Assembly: GCA_958295765.1 (NCBI GenBank)
Contig: CATQHB010000001.1
Coordinates: forward strand, 248,001-312,000
DNA from: an uncultured Dehalococcoidia bacterium
GTDB taxonomy: Bacteria > Chloroflexota > Dehalococcoidia > Lucifugimonadales > UBA3495
Length of the DNA: 64,000 bases
Reading direction: 5' to 3'
Shown: positions 57,327 through 64,000 of the stretch, piece after piece
How the letters are laid out: the number at the start of each line of letters is the position of its first letter
Numbering within the stretch: position 1 is the stretch's first letter
The notes under the pieces: model-generated
What the model was told of the DNA's origin: nothing
Seen by the model: only the letters and a program-made list of their open reading frames with translations
The model's database searches: none
Translations under genes and position numbers: made by a program

Positions 57327-59541
57327 TGAACGGGAACTCTCCCTTCCAAACGTCCCCCTGGCCGGGGACGTACTGGCTGGTCATAACGCGGTCAATAGCA
57401 TACTCCGGGAGGGCCACCGTTGCCATACATTTCCCGTCAAATACCCCGCCGTGCCAGCCGAACCGGAAATCCAGGTAGTCAAAGCCATGCTGCCGGCGGT
57501 CGTCGGGCAGGTCAGCCACCTCAACCGGGTACAGGTGGAGATAGAAAATCCCCTCGGTGTCGGCCAGGGCGCACGGCTCCTTAACGTAGGTCAGCGTGTG
57601 GTCGCGGAGATATAGGTCAAAGTCGGAGCGGACGACCGGTTCGCCGTTTTCCATCAGCCGCTCCAGGTAGCTGAGGCTGCTGAGGTAGTTGGCGATGGCG
57701 CGGGCTTCCACGCCGCGCAGGTCCGGCGCCGCCATGGTGGTGCCGGGAGCGACCTGCTCCGGGTCGGTGAGAAACCGGGTAAGGGTGTGCGGAGTCCAGA
57801 CCACGCCCAACGAATCCAGGGCCGGCGAAAACCGGTAGCCTTCGACCTGGCCGGCCGGCCGATTCAAGATGCCAACCAGGTGCGGCCCGGCGTCATGCCG
57901 CTCAGCGTTCTGATTATGACAGACGCTGCAATGCTGGCCGTACAGCTGCGCGCCGGCGGTAGTGTATCTGTCCAGGTCTCGGATGAAAGCGGGCGCCGCC
58001 GGCCCGGCGTAGGCGGTGTCCCGGGCCGGCGCCGGGGCGAAGGAGGCGCAGTTGACCGCATACACGTCGCGCCGCGCCCGCGCCGCCTCATTACAGTACC
58101 CCTCGGAACGGCTCAGGAAATAAACCCACCCGCCATCCCGCAACAGGGCGATGCGTCCGTCGGGCATAAACGTCAGATCCCGGATGCGGTAGCCCAGTTC
58201 GATTTGCTCCACGTACTGCACCGCCGTCCCGTGCCGCCGAACCCGGTAAAGGGATTTGGCGCCCAACGAAGCCACCAGCAGGTCATCTTTCCACAGGGGA
58301 AACTGCCGCCCGTCGTTGACGGCGATGGCAGAGACGGCCGGCGACGGAACCCAGGAGAAAACCGGCCGCCGGTAGCCGTCGTGTTGACCCACTGCCGCGT
58401 CCTCAATGATTGAGGGAACCCTGCCCCCGTATTCAATCCCGTAGGAAACCAGGGGCCAGCCGTAGTTGCCGCCCGGCTCCAGCAGGTTCAACTCGTCGCC
58501 GCCCTGCGGCCCGTGATCCGTGGCCCAGAGATTGCCGGCCCCGTCCCGCGCCAGTCCCTGGGAGTTGCGCAAACCGATTGCCAGCGCCTCGCTCTCTCCC
58601 GTTGCGATGGCAATACGCAGGAGCTTACCCAGATGCCGGTCAGGGTCAAACGTCGGGCGCGCCGACCAGATGCTCGCGTGGGTCCCGATTATTACCAGCA
58701 GGTGGTCGGCGCCGTCGGTCAACATTTTCCCGCCGGCCTGGGCGCCGCCGAAACTGAGCAGCAGCAAACAGGGTTCCGCGTCGAATACCGTCCTCCAGTC
58801 CGAGGAAACCTTAACGCCCGCCGCATCCTGCCGAATCGTCGTGGACGACAACCGGAACCGGATGCACTCACCGGTGAAATAGTGGTGAGTAACAAACAGG
58901 GTGTATCCTCCCGCCGTCTCTTGCAGCAGAATATCGGCGACTCGAAATACGGACGGTTCGAAATCAATCTGTTCGCTCGCCGGGATTGATTGCAGCGCCG
59001 CATAATTCATCGGAACGCTGCCCTCCAGATATTCCACCGTCCCGTCCCGGGCGACCAGGGCAAACCGGCCCTTGGGCGTAACTACCAGCAAGTCCTCCCC
59101 CAGGCTTTCAATGGCCCCGCCACGCCCGTCGAACCTTTCCAGCCGGACCGACTTACTCTCCAGCGCATAAAGATGCGTGGCAAGCGGCGGTTCCGCTTCC
59201 GGTGGGGCCGGGGCTGGCGTTGCCGTGGCTGGCAGGGGCGTCGGGACGGCGGTAGGCGTGGCTGGCAGGGGCGTCGGGACGGCGGTGGGCGTTGCCGGCA
59301 AGAGCGTCGGGACGGCGGTAGGCGTGGCTGGCAGGGGCGTCGGGACGGCGGTGGGCGTGGCCGGCAGGAGCGTCGGGACGGCGGTGGGCGTTGCCGGCGG
59401 GGCCGTAACCGCCGGGTTCTCAGCGCAGGCGGCGGCGAGAACGCCCAGCAGGGCCAGGGCGATCAGCCCCAACACGGGACTCAACCCACGCCGCCGGTTA
59501 TTCAGCGCCAAGCCCGGCCGGCCGTTCCGGTTACGGTTCAA
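57313..59541 (-). CDS. PQQ-type sugar dehydrogenase-cytochrome c lipoprotein with C-terminal module
   Basis: 742 residues from TTG 59541, which follows a GGAGGGGG site and overlaps the end of the upstream gene; longer frames to 59745 are antisense-like sequence. The lipobox LAAAC (Cys39) is followed by five 11-residue ATPTAVPTxLP repeats. Residues about 110-500 form a GSDH-type six-bladed propeller (HLGKLLRIAIATGE, NSQGLARDGAGNLWATDHGP, GGDELNLLEPGGNYGWP). A class I cytochrome c follows with CSVCH near 537 and a later TMAAPDL Met ligand. The last 105 residues are the module DLYLRDHTLTYVKEPCA through FDGKCMATVALPEYAI, shared with neighbours. It probably oxidises an extracellular sugar and passes electrons to its own heme. 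A second copy is cut by the right window edge. Confidence 0.88.
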   Translation of the reverse strand: MNRNRNGRPGLALNNRRRGLSPVLGLIALALLGVLAAACAENPAVTAPPATPTAVPTLLPATPTAVPTPLPATPTAVPTLLPATPTAVPTPLPATPTAVPTPLPATATPAPAPPEAEPPLATHLYALESKSVRLERFDGRGGAIESLGEDLLVVTPKGRFALVARDGTVEYLEGSVPMNYAALQSIPASEQIDFEPSVFRVADILLQETAGGYTLFVTHHYFTGECIRFRLSSTTIRQDAAGVKVSSDWRTVFDAEPCLLLLSFGGAQAGGKMLTDGADHLLVIIGTHASIWSARPTFDPDRHLGKLLRIAIATGESEALAIGLRNSQGLARDGAGNLWATDHGPQGGDELNLLEPGGNYGWPLVSYGIEYGGRVPSIIEDAAVGQHDGYRRPVFSWVPSPAVSAIAVNDGRQFPLWKDDLLVASLGAKSLYRVRRHGTAVQYVEQIELGYRIRDLTFMPDGRIALLRDGGWVYFLSRSEGYCNEAARARRDVYAVNCASFAPAPARDTAYAGPAAPAFIRDLDRYTTAGAQLYGQHCSVCHNQNAERHDAGPHLVGILNRPAGQVEGYRFSPALDSLGVVWTPHTLTRFLTDPEQVAPGTTMAAPDLRGVEARAIANYLSSLSYLERLMENGEPVVRSDFDLYLRDHTLTYVKEPCALADTEGIFYLHLYPVEVADLPDDRRQHGFDYLDFRFGWHGGVFDGKCMATVALPEYAIDRVMTSQYVPGQGDVWKGEFPFNGAE
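59225..59400 (-). repeat. Five 33-bp tandem repeats in the dehydrogenase linker
   Basis: Each unit encodes ATPTAVPTPLP or ATPTAVPTLLP. The nearly identical DNA copies form a flexible Pro/Thr linker between the lipid anchor and the propeller. The number of copies could vary by slippage without breaking the frame. Confidence 0.9.
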
Positions 59542-61483
59542 GGTGTATTTCCCCCTCCCAGAGGTTGTTGAAACCGCTCTCCACCGGCACGTACTGGCCG
59601 GTGCTGATGCGGGTAACAGCATACTCCGGGAGGGCCACCGTTGCCATACACTTCCCGCCAAACACCACGCCGCGCTCGCCGAACCGGAAATCCAAGTTGT
59701 CAAACCCGTGCGGCTGGCGTGGGCCGGGCAGGTCAACCCCGTCAACCGGGTACAAGGCCAGAAAGAACTGCGCCTCGGTGTCGGCCGGGGCGCACGGCTC
59801 CTTAACGTAGGTCAGCGTGTTCTCACTGAGATATACGTCAAAGGTGGAGTCGATTGCCGGTTCGCCGGATACCAGCGCCGCGTAGTCGGATGCCAGCACC
59901 GCGGATGCCGGCGCAACGTACTCTCCGGCGTTCGCAATCAGCGCGATATTGATTTCTCCGTCAACAATGACCCGCTCAACCGGAACCGTCTCGCCCAGCA
60001 GTTCCACCTGCTCCCCCATCACCTCCAACCGCTCCAGTGATAAGCGCTCATGGACCAGGTAGATTCTATTGGGGGCCTCCGGGAGCGCGAGGACTAAACG
60101 TTCCAGCTCCCGGAGACACTCGGCAAAGTCAGTCCAGCATCGTTGCTCTCCATAGTGGTAGTTGCCCGGTTTTTCCGCTTGATGGAACTTTATCGAAAGG
60201 GTTGCAAAATGGGTTACGAAAACTACGTCTCCGGCGGCCCCATTCTCTTCCAGATAGGCGAGAACCGCCTTGGCGTTGTAGGGTTTCTCATAGGGACTGT
60301 CGCGCAGCAGGTCGCCCACTCCGGCGATGACTATGGCGCCGGCCGCCGCGACGGTTAGCGCCGACGCCAGCCACCCCCGCCGCGTCAGCCCGGCCAGACT
60401 TTTCGCCGCCCAATGGATGGCGACGCCGGCGGCCAGAAAGATGACCGGCCCCAGATAGAGGTTTTGGCGAATCCCGCCCAAGGGGTAAAAGGTCAGCAGG
60501 GCGGCGCAAAGGGCGGCGCCCACGGCCAGCAGGGCCAGGGTTGTAATGGCATCGAGTCGCCGCCGTTTCAAAGACACCACCAGCAGGAGGGCCAGGGCGA
60601 CCAGCGCCGCTATCGCCACCACCTCCGGCAAGTGATAGGTCAATAAACGCCAAATCCGCGTAATCGAAAACTCCAGGAGCGCTACCGGTTCATCAAAGCC
60701 TCCCTTATAGCGATTCGCCTGTCCCACCTCTGGCCCATAGCCCCAACGCCACCACTGATAGCGCAAAGTAACCGCGTAGCTCAGGACGCACCCGGCCAGA
60801 AAACACGCCGCCGGCCCGACCAGGGCCATACGCGCCTTGAGCCAGTTACGAACCCGGTTTAGAGCTGAATTATCCGCTGACGCCGCCAGAGTTGGGGAGC
60901 GGGTTAGAACTATCGCGGCGACCAGTACGGCGACGCCGAACAGCGCCAAACCATACTGGAGCAGCGGGGCAAGAAACAGCGCAGCACAGAGCAGGACTTT
61001 CTTGCCGTCCCGCAGATACCATAACAAGCCCGCTATCAGCAGCACGGCCAACAGCGCGTCAATGGAGTATTCCCGCGCATCCTGGGCGTGCCAGATTGCG
61101 GGCATGGAAAGCGTCGCCAGCAGGGCCGCCAGGAACGCGGCCCACCGGTTCACCCCCAGGCGGGGCAGCAGAAACAACATCACCGCTATGGTCAGGACGC
61201 TGGCCGCCGCCGGCAGCAGGCGGACGCTGAAGGCCGAAACATCCACTTTCTGCACCGCCCACAACGCCAGGGGGTACAGAATCGGCGAGGAGTTGCTGAC
61301 GCGGGTGTTGGGGATTACTTCCGAGAGGGCGCCGCCGGCATTTCTGGAGGCAGCGGCTTCGTCATACGACGTCGACTGCCCCGGCAGGTCATAGAAACGC
61401 AACCCCGCCGCCACCACCAGCAGGCCCACGAATAACCCCACCAGGGCCAGCCGTCCCGGAGAGGGGCGCAAGAGAGTTCTCAT
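59531..61483 (-). CDS. GT39-like membrane glycosyltransferase with C-terminal module
   Basis: 650 residues from ATG 61483, in the TGA/ATG overlap with the decayed upstream module. About ten membrane helices follow a short basic N-terminus. The first periplasmic loop has GQSTSYDEAAASRNAGG with the D-E pair, then HAQDAREYSIDALLA; these are features of the PMT_2/GT39 group that uses polyprenyl-phosphate sugars. Residues about 445-545 form a soluble outer domain, and the last 105 carry the shared module (STFDVYLSENTLTYVKEPCA to KCMATVALPEYAV). The 3' end overlaps the next start codon, so translation is coupled to the dehydrogenase gene. It is a likely sugar transferase at the outer face of the membrane. 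Confidence 0.85.
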   Translation of the reverse strand: MRTLLRPSPGRLALVGLFVGLLVVAAGLRFYDLPGQSTSYDEAAASRNAGGALSEVIPNTRVSNSSPILYPLALWAVQKVDVSAFSVRLLPAAASVLTIAVMLFLLPRLGVNRWAAFLAALLATLSMPAIWHAQDAREYSIDALLAVLLIAGLLWYLRDGKKVLLCAALFLAPLLQYGLALFGVAVLVAAIVLTRSPTLAASADNSALNRVRNWLKARMALVGPAACFLAGCVLSYAVTLRYQWWRWGYGPEVGQANRYKGGFDEPVALLEFSITRIWRLLTYHLPEVVAIAALVALALLLVVSLKRRRLDAITTLALLAVGAALCAALLTFYPLGGIRQNLYLGPVIFLAAGVAIHWAAKSLAGLTRRGWLASALTVAAAGAIVIAGVGDLLRDSPYEKPYNAKAVLAYLEENGAAGDVVFVTHFATLSIKFHQAEKPGNYHYGEQRCWTDFAECLRELERLVLALPEAPNRIYLVHERLSLERLEVMGEQVELLGETVPVERVIVDGEINIALIANAGEYVAPASAVLASDYAALVSGEPAIDSTFDVYLSENTLTYVKEPCAPADTEAQFFLALYPVDGVDLPGPRQPHGFDNLDFRFGERGVVFGGKCMATVALPEYAVTRISTGQYVPVESGFNNLWEGEIHLEP

Positions 61484-61887
61484 TTGCCTGCTTTCCCGGG
61501 GATTTCCCCCTCTCATAGGTAGTTGTAACCGCCGGCCCCGCGCCCGTCCTGGTCGATGCTGATGCGGGTAATAGCATACTCCGGGAGGGCCACCGCCGCC
61601 ATACATTCCCCGTCAAGGTAAGGGCAATCGTGTCTTAACCGGAGCAACCCAAGCCACCGTCATTGGCAACCCCGGCAACCGTCGGTAACCCAAGCAACCC
61701 AAGCAACCGTCGTTCCGGCGAAAGCCGGAATCCAGGAAATCCTCACGGAAAAGAGCGTACTGGCTACCGAGCTTTCTGGACTCCGGCTTTCGCCGGAACG
61801 ACGGTTTTATAGCCGGAACGACGGTTTTATAACCGGAACGAAGGTTTTATAAAAAGTTGGAACTGGCTACCGGTTCTCCGTAGCTGA
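61480..61887 (-). pseudogene. Decayed C-terminal module of the upstream GT39 gene, split by a repeat array
   Basis: At 61480-61620 the minus strand still encodes GECMAAVALPEYAITRIS and, after a TGA in place of the expected Trp codon, EGEIPGKAGK, matching the module end seen at 63558. At 61850-61885, in a frame shifted by two from the stop of the upstream gene, it encodes SYGEPVASSNF, matching the start of the module in its relatives (GEPAIDSTFD). Between these lies a 235-bp array of repeats with no homology to the module, and about 60 residues are missing. The gene thus lost its module in place. Confidence 0.75.
61622..61855. repeat. Composite repeat array
   Basis: 61622-61650 matches 4008-4036. 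CCCAAGCAACC-type short tandem words run to about 61706. 61707-61804 is copy 4 of the dispersed hairpin element (arms 61707-61735 and 61776-61804, one mismatch), with its core in the opposite orientation to copies 1-3. 61795-61850 holds three direct copies of a 21-bp unit CCGGAACGACGGTTTTATA. Confidence 0.88.
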
Positions 61888-63561
61888 TTAACCGCCCGGC
61901 GGCGCATAAGCCCGGTTGACCCGGAATATGCTGCCGTCCGCCAACTCCGCCACCGGCTCCAGGTAGGGCAATTCCTCTACCGCGTAGTCGTAATAGCGGG
62001 CCTGGAAATGGAACCAGGCGACGTAGGCGCCCGCCGCCGCCTCTTCGATCTGCCGCCGCGCGCCGCCGGCATCGCTGGGGTGCCGGGCATCGTCCAACTC
62101 CCGGACCAGATAGTAATATCCCGGATGGTTGGCGTAAATGTATATAACATCCCCGCCATTGCTGAAGATCCGGCGGTCAGCCGGTATTCCCCGGACGTAC
62201 TGCAATACCTCCGAGTTGGCAAACTCCTGTCCCCGGAAGCCCAAGCCCTGTTCGTTGGCCCGCCGAATTTCCCGTGCGTTCAGCGCCACGCCGCCGGCCA
62301 GCCAGAGGCAAAGCGCCGCGACAATAACCAGAGCCAGCAGGCCGGGCTTTGCCCCCGGAGGCCAGGCCGGCCGGATAATTCTGCCGATTGCCGGCCACCT
62401 TCCGGCGAACTTTGCGGCCCACCCGCCCGGCCCATCGGCCAACAGCTTATCCAGCGTCAACACGGCGGCAAACAGGAGGGGTAGATACACCGGGGTCAGA
62501 TGCCGGCCGCCCAGGGGTACGAATTCAGTCTGCGTTTGGGAAACGGTGAGAAAGGCCAGATAGACCAGGGCAAAGCCGCCAAACAGGTAGAACGGCGGCG
62601 CGCCCCGCTCTTGCTCCTCTCCGGCTGCCTGATGCGCCCTTATGAGCGTATAGCCGACGGCCAGAGCCAGAACTACCAGGACTAGCCCGGTCAATAGCGC
62701 GGCGGCGACTCTGATGTCCTCGGCGGGCAGGACCAGGAACACCCACTTAGCCAGATCGCTGAGATACTTTTCCAGAATCTCCGGCAAGCTGTACGGCGAC
62801 GGCCAGGTGATACCATAAATCTGGCCGTGAACCAGCAAGTTGCGCCCCAGCCACAGGGCTACCGGCGTCATGGCAATCAGCAGGTACAAGCCGGCGTCTT
62901 TAGCCTTATCCCCCGGCGCCACGCCGCGCCGGAGCAGCAGCAGGGGCAGCACGGTTATTATCAAGGTTACGCCAACGTAGCGGGTGAGCAAGGCCAGGGC
63001 GGTGAATACCGCCGCCCAAATCAGGGCTGACCGGTCGGAACCCTTGCCGGCCTCCAAGAACCGGGCGGTCCGGGTCAGGGCCAGGGTGGTGAACAGGATG
63101 AAGGGGGCCTCGGATATGGCGGCCGACGCCACCCAGGTCAAGGGGGTTGCCAGCATAATGGCGAGGCCGGCCCAGATAACCAGGAAGGGATGTTGAACGC
63201 GGCGCCGCAGGTAGTGGCCGGCCACAAAGATGGTCAGTCCAAAGACGGCGGCATTTAACGGCCCGGCCACCTGGAGCGGGTCGAACACCCCCAGGCTGGC
63301 GGCGACCAGCAGCAGGGGGTACAGCGGCGGCCAGTGCAGATAAGGCCACCCGTAAATTTGAACGAACCCCTCGCCCGCCAGCAAATTCCGGGCCACGGAC
63401 AGGTAGGCCGCGAAATCCGCTTCCAGCGCCACCCCATAGCTGGCCTCCCGCGCCAGGATGAGGGCCGCCCCCAGCAGGGACAGCCCGGCCAGCAGCAGGG
63501 TAAAGGAGTCGGGGCGCCAGCGCGCCAGGCGGCCCGGTGAGCTGCGCCGGGGCGTCCTCAT
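61888..63561 (-). CDS. GT39-like membrane glycosyltransferase, module lost
   Basis: 557 residues from ATG 63561, which overlaps the stop of the upstream gene (ATGA). The protein has about ten membrane helices with a GT39/ArnT-like layout: a basic N-terminus, first outer loop ALEADFAAYLSVARNLLAGE with acidic residues, then YGWPYLHWPPLYPLLLV, and a C-terminal outer domain (about 450-557) with FSNGGDVIYIYANHPGYYYL. It ends at AYAPPGG, where its paralogue at 59531 continues into the shared module; remnants of that module lie just downstream. The core enzyme may still be functional. It probably transfers a sugar from a polyprenyl carrier outside the membrane. Confidence 0.82.
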   Translation of the reverse strand: MRTPRRSSPGRLARWRPDSFTLLLAGLSLLGAALILAREASYGVALEADFAAYLSVARNLLAGEGFVQIYGWPYLHWPPLYPLLLVAASLGVFDPLQVAGPLNAAVFGLTIFVAGHYLRRRVQHPFLVIWAGLAIMLATPLTWVASAAISEAPFILFTTLALTRTARFLEAGKGSDRSALIWAAVFTALALLTRYVGVTLIITVLPLLLLRRGVAPGDKAKDAGLYLLIAMTPVALWLGRNLLVHGQIYGITWPSPYSLPEILEKYLSDLAKWVFLVLPAEDIRVAAALLTGLVLVVLALAVGYTLIRAHQAAGEEQERGAPPFYLFGGFALVYLAFLTVSQTQTEFVPLGGRHLTPVYLPLLFAAVLTLDKLLADGPGGWAAKFAGRWPAIGRIIRPAWPPGAKPGLLALVIVAALCLWLAGGVALNAREIRRANEQGLGFRGQEFANSEVLQYVRGIPADRRIFSNGGDVIYIYANHPGYYYLVRELDDARHPSDAGGARRQIEEAAAGAYVAWFHFQARYYDYAVEELPYLEPVAELADGSIFRVNRAYAPPGG

Positions 63562-64000
63562 TTGCCGGCTTCTCCGGGGATTTCCCCCTCCCATAAGTTG
63601 TTGTAATCGCCGTCCACCGGCACATACTGGCTGGTCTCGACGCGGTCAATAGCATACTCCGGGAGGGCCACCGTTGCCATACACTTCCCGTCAAAGATTC
63701 CGCCGCGATCGCCGAATTCGAAGTCCCGGTTGTCAAAGCCCGCCGGCCGGCGGTCGTCGGGCAGGTCCGCCACCGCAACCGGGTACACGCGCAGAAAGAA
63801 CCTCGTTTCCAGATACGCCGGGGCGCACGGCGCCTTAACGTAGGTCAGCGTGTTGTCCTGGAGATATACGTCAAAATCGTCGTCTCGGATTATCGGTTCG
63901 CGGTCTTTGACCAGCCGTTCCAGGTAGCTGAGGCTGCTGAGGTAGTTGGCGATGGCGCCGGCTTCCACGCCGCGCAGGTCCGGCGCCGCCATGGTGGTGC
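63558..64000 (-). CDS. Second sugar dehydrogenase-cytochrome c protein, C-terminal end (cut by window edge)
   Basis: The frame runs off the right edge. The visible 147 residues start in the end of a class I cytochrome c (TTMAAPDLRGVEAGAIANYL, nearly identical to the protein at 57313) and continue into the shared module: DVYLQDNTLTYVKAPCA, FFLRVYPVAVADLPDDRR and FDGKCMATVALPEYAIDR. The stop overlaps the next start. It is therefore a second copy of the dehydrogenase-cytochrome gene, at the head of the visible operon. Confidence 0.82.
   Translation of the reverse strand, partial: TTMAAPDLRGVEAGAIANYLSSLSYLERLVKDREPIIRDDDFDVYLQDNTLTYVKAPCAPAYLETRFFLRVYPVAVADLPDDRRPAGFDNRDFEFGDRGGIFDGKCMATVALPEYAIDRVETSQYVPVDGDYNNLWEGEIPGEAGK

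Noticed and set aside
59542-59745. Upstream extension of the sugar dehydrogenase to a start at 59745
   Set aside because: The added 68 residues are the out-of-frame image of the upstream gene's C-terminal module. The TTG at 59541 has a good ribosome-binding site and is directly followed by a lipoprotein signal.

Overview
This 64-kb window comes from a GC-rich bacterium. I think a member of Chloroflexota is most likely (Dehalococcoidia/SAR202-like, environmental). The reasons are the monoderm-style surface proteins with PT-rich stretches and a C-terminal membrane anchor, lipoproteins carrying a PQQ-type sugar dehydrogenase fused to cytochrome c, glycan genes, and the many short dispersed inverted repeats. 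The taxonomic call is inference only; no rRNA gene is present.

Layout. (1) 1-3.9 kb: ordinary chromosomal genes, namely the end of an MFS transporter, a DUF393 protein, a methyltransferase, an SDR and an IscA-like protein. (2) 3.9-5.6 kb: a repeat-rich stretch with a 42-bp perfect palindrome, an orphan small membrane protein and tRNA-Ala(GGC). (3) 5.6-14.2 kb: a defence operon directly after the tRNA gene. It is a complete type I restriction-modification system (hsdM, hsdS, hsdR) interrupted by an OLD-like AAA ATPase/TOPRIM gene and a DUF433/DUF5615 toxin-antitoxin-like pair. (4) 14.3-48.5 kb: two paralogous minus-strand surface proteins. One has 1332 residues, with about 10 putative-Ig (He_PIG) repeats. 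The other has 9725 residues (about 1 MDa, a 29-kb gene), with about 16 SwmB-like units and about 68 He_PIG units in a row. Both have the same signal segment, the same C-terminal anchor and recognisably homologous 5' leaders; the giant's leader carries a run of 15 G. (5) 49.2-54.8 kb, plus strand: a Uma2 endonuclease, then glycan genes, namely a methyltransferase, a radical-SAM protein fused across a 21-G tract to a GINT1_N-type beta-propeller domain, and a GT4 glycosyltransferase. (6) 55.2-64 kb, minus strand: a tightly coupled operon running from the right window edge. It holds a partial and a complete sugar dehydrogenase-cytochrome c lipoprotein, two GT39-like membrane glycosyltransferases, a NodB-like deacetylase lipoprotein and a methyltransferase.

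Two points stand out. The dehydrogenase and glycosyltransferase genes of region 6 end in the same roughly 105-residue module, which I do not recognise as a named family, and one further copy has been broken in place by an array of short repeats. Homopolymeric G tracts also lie at the leader of the giant surface gene and inside a glycan gene, which suggests switching or rapid variation of the cell surface. Regions 4-6 together look like a cell-surface and extracellular carbohydrate programme, with the defence island beside it.
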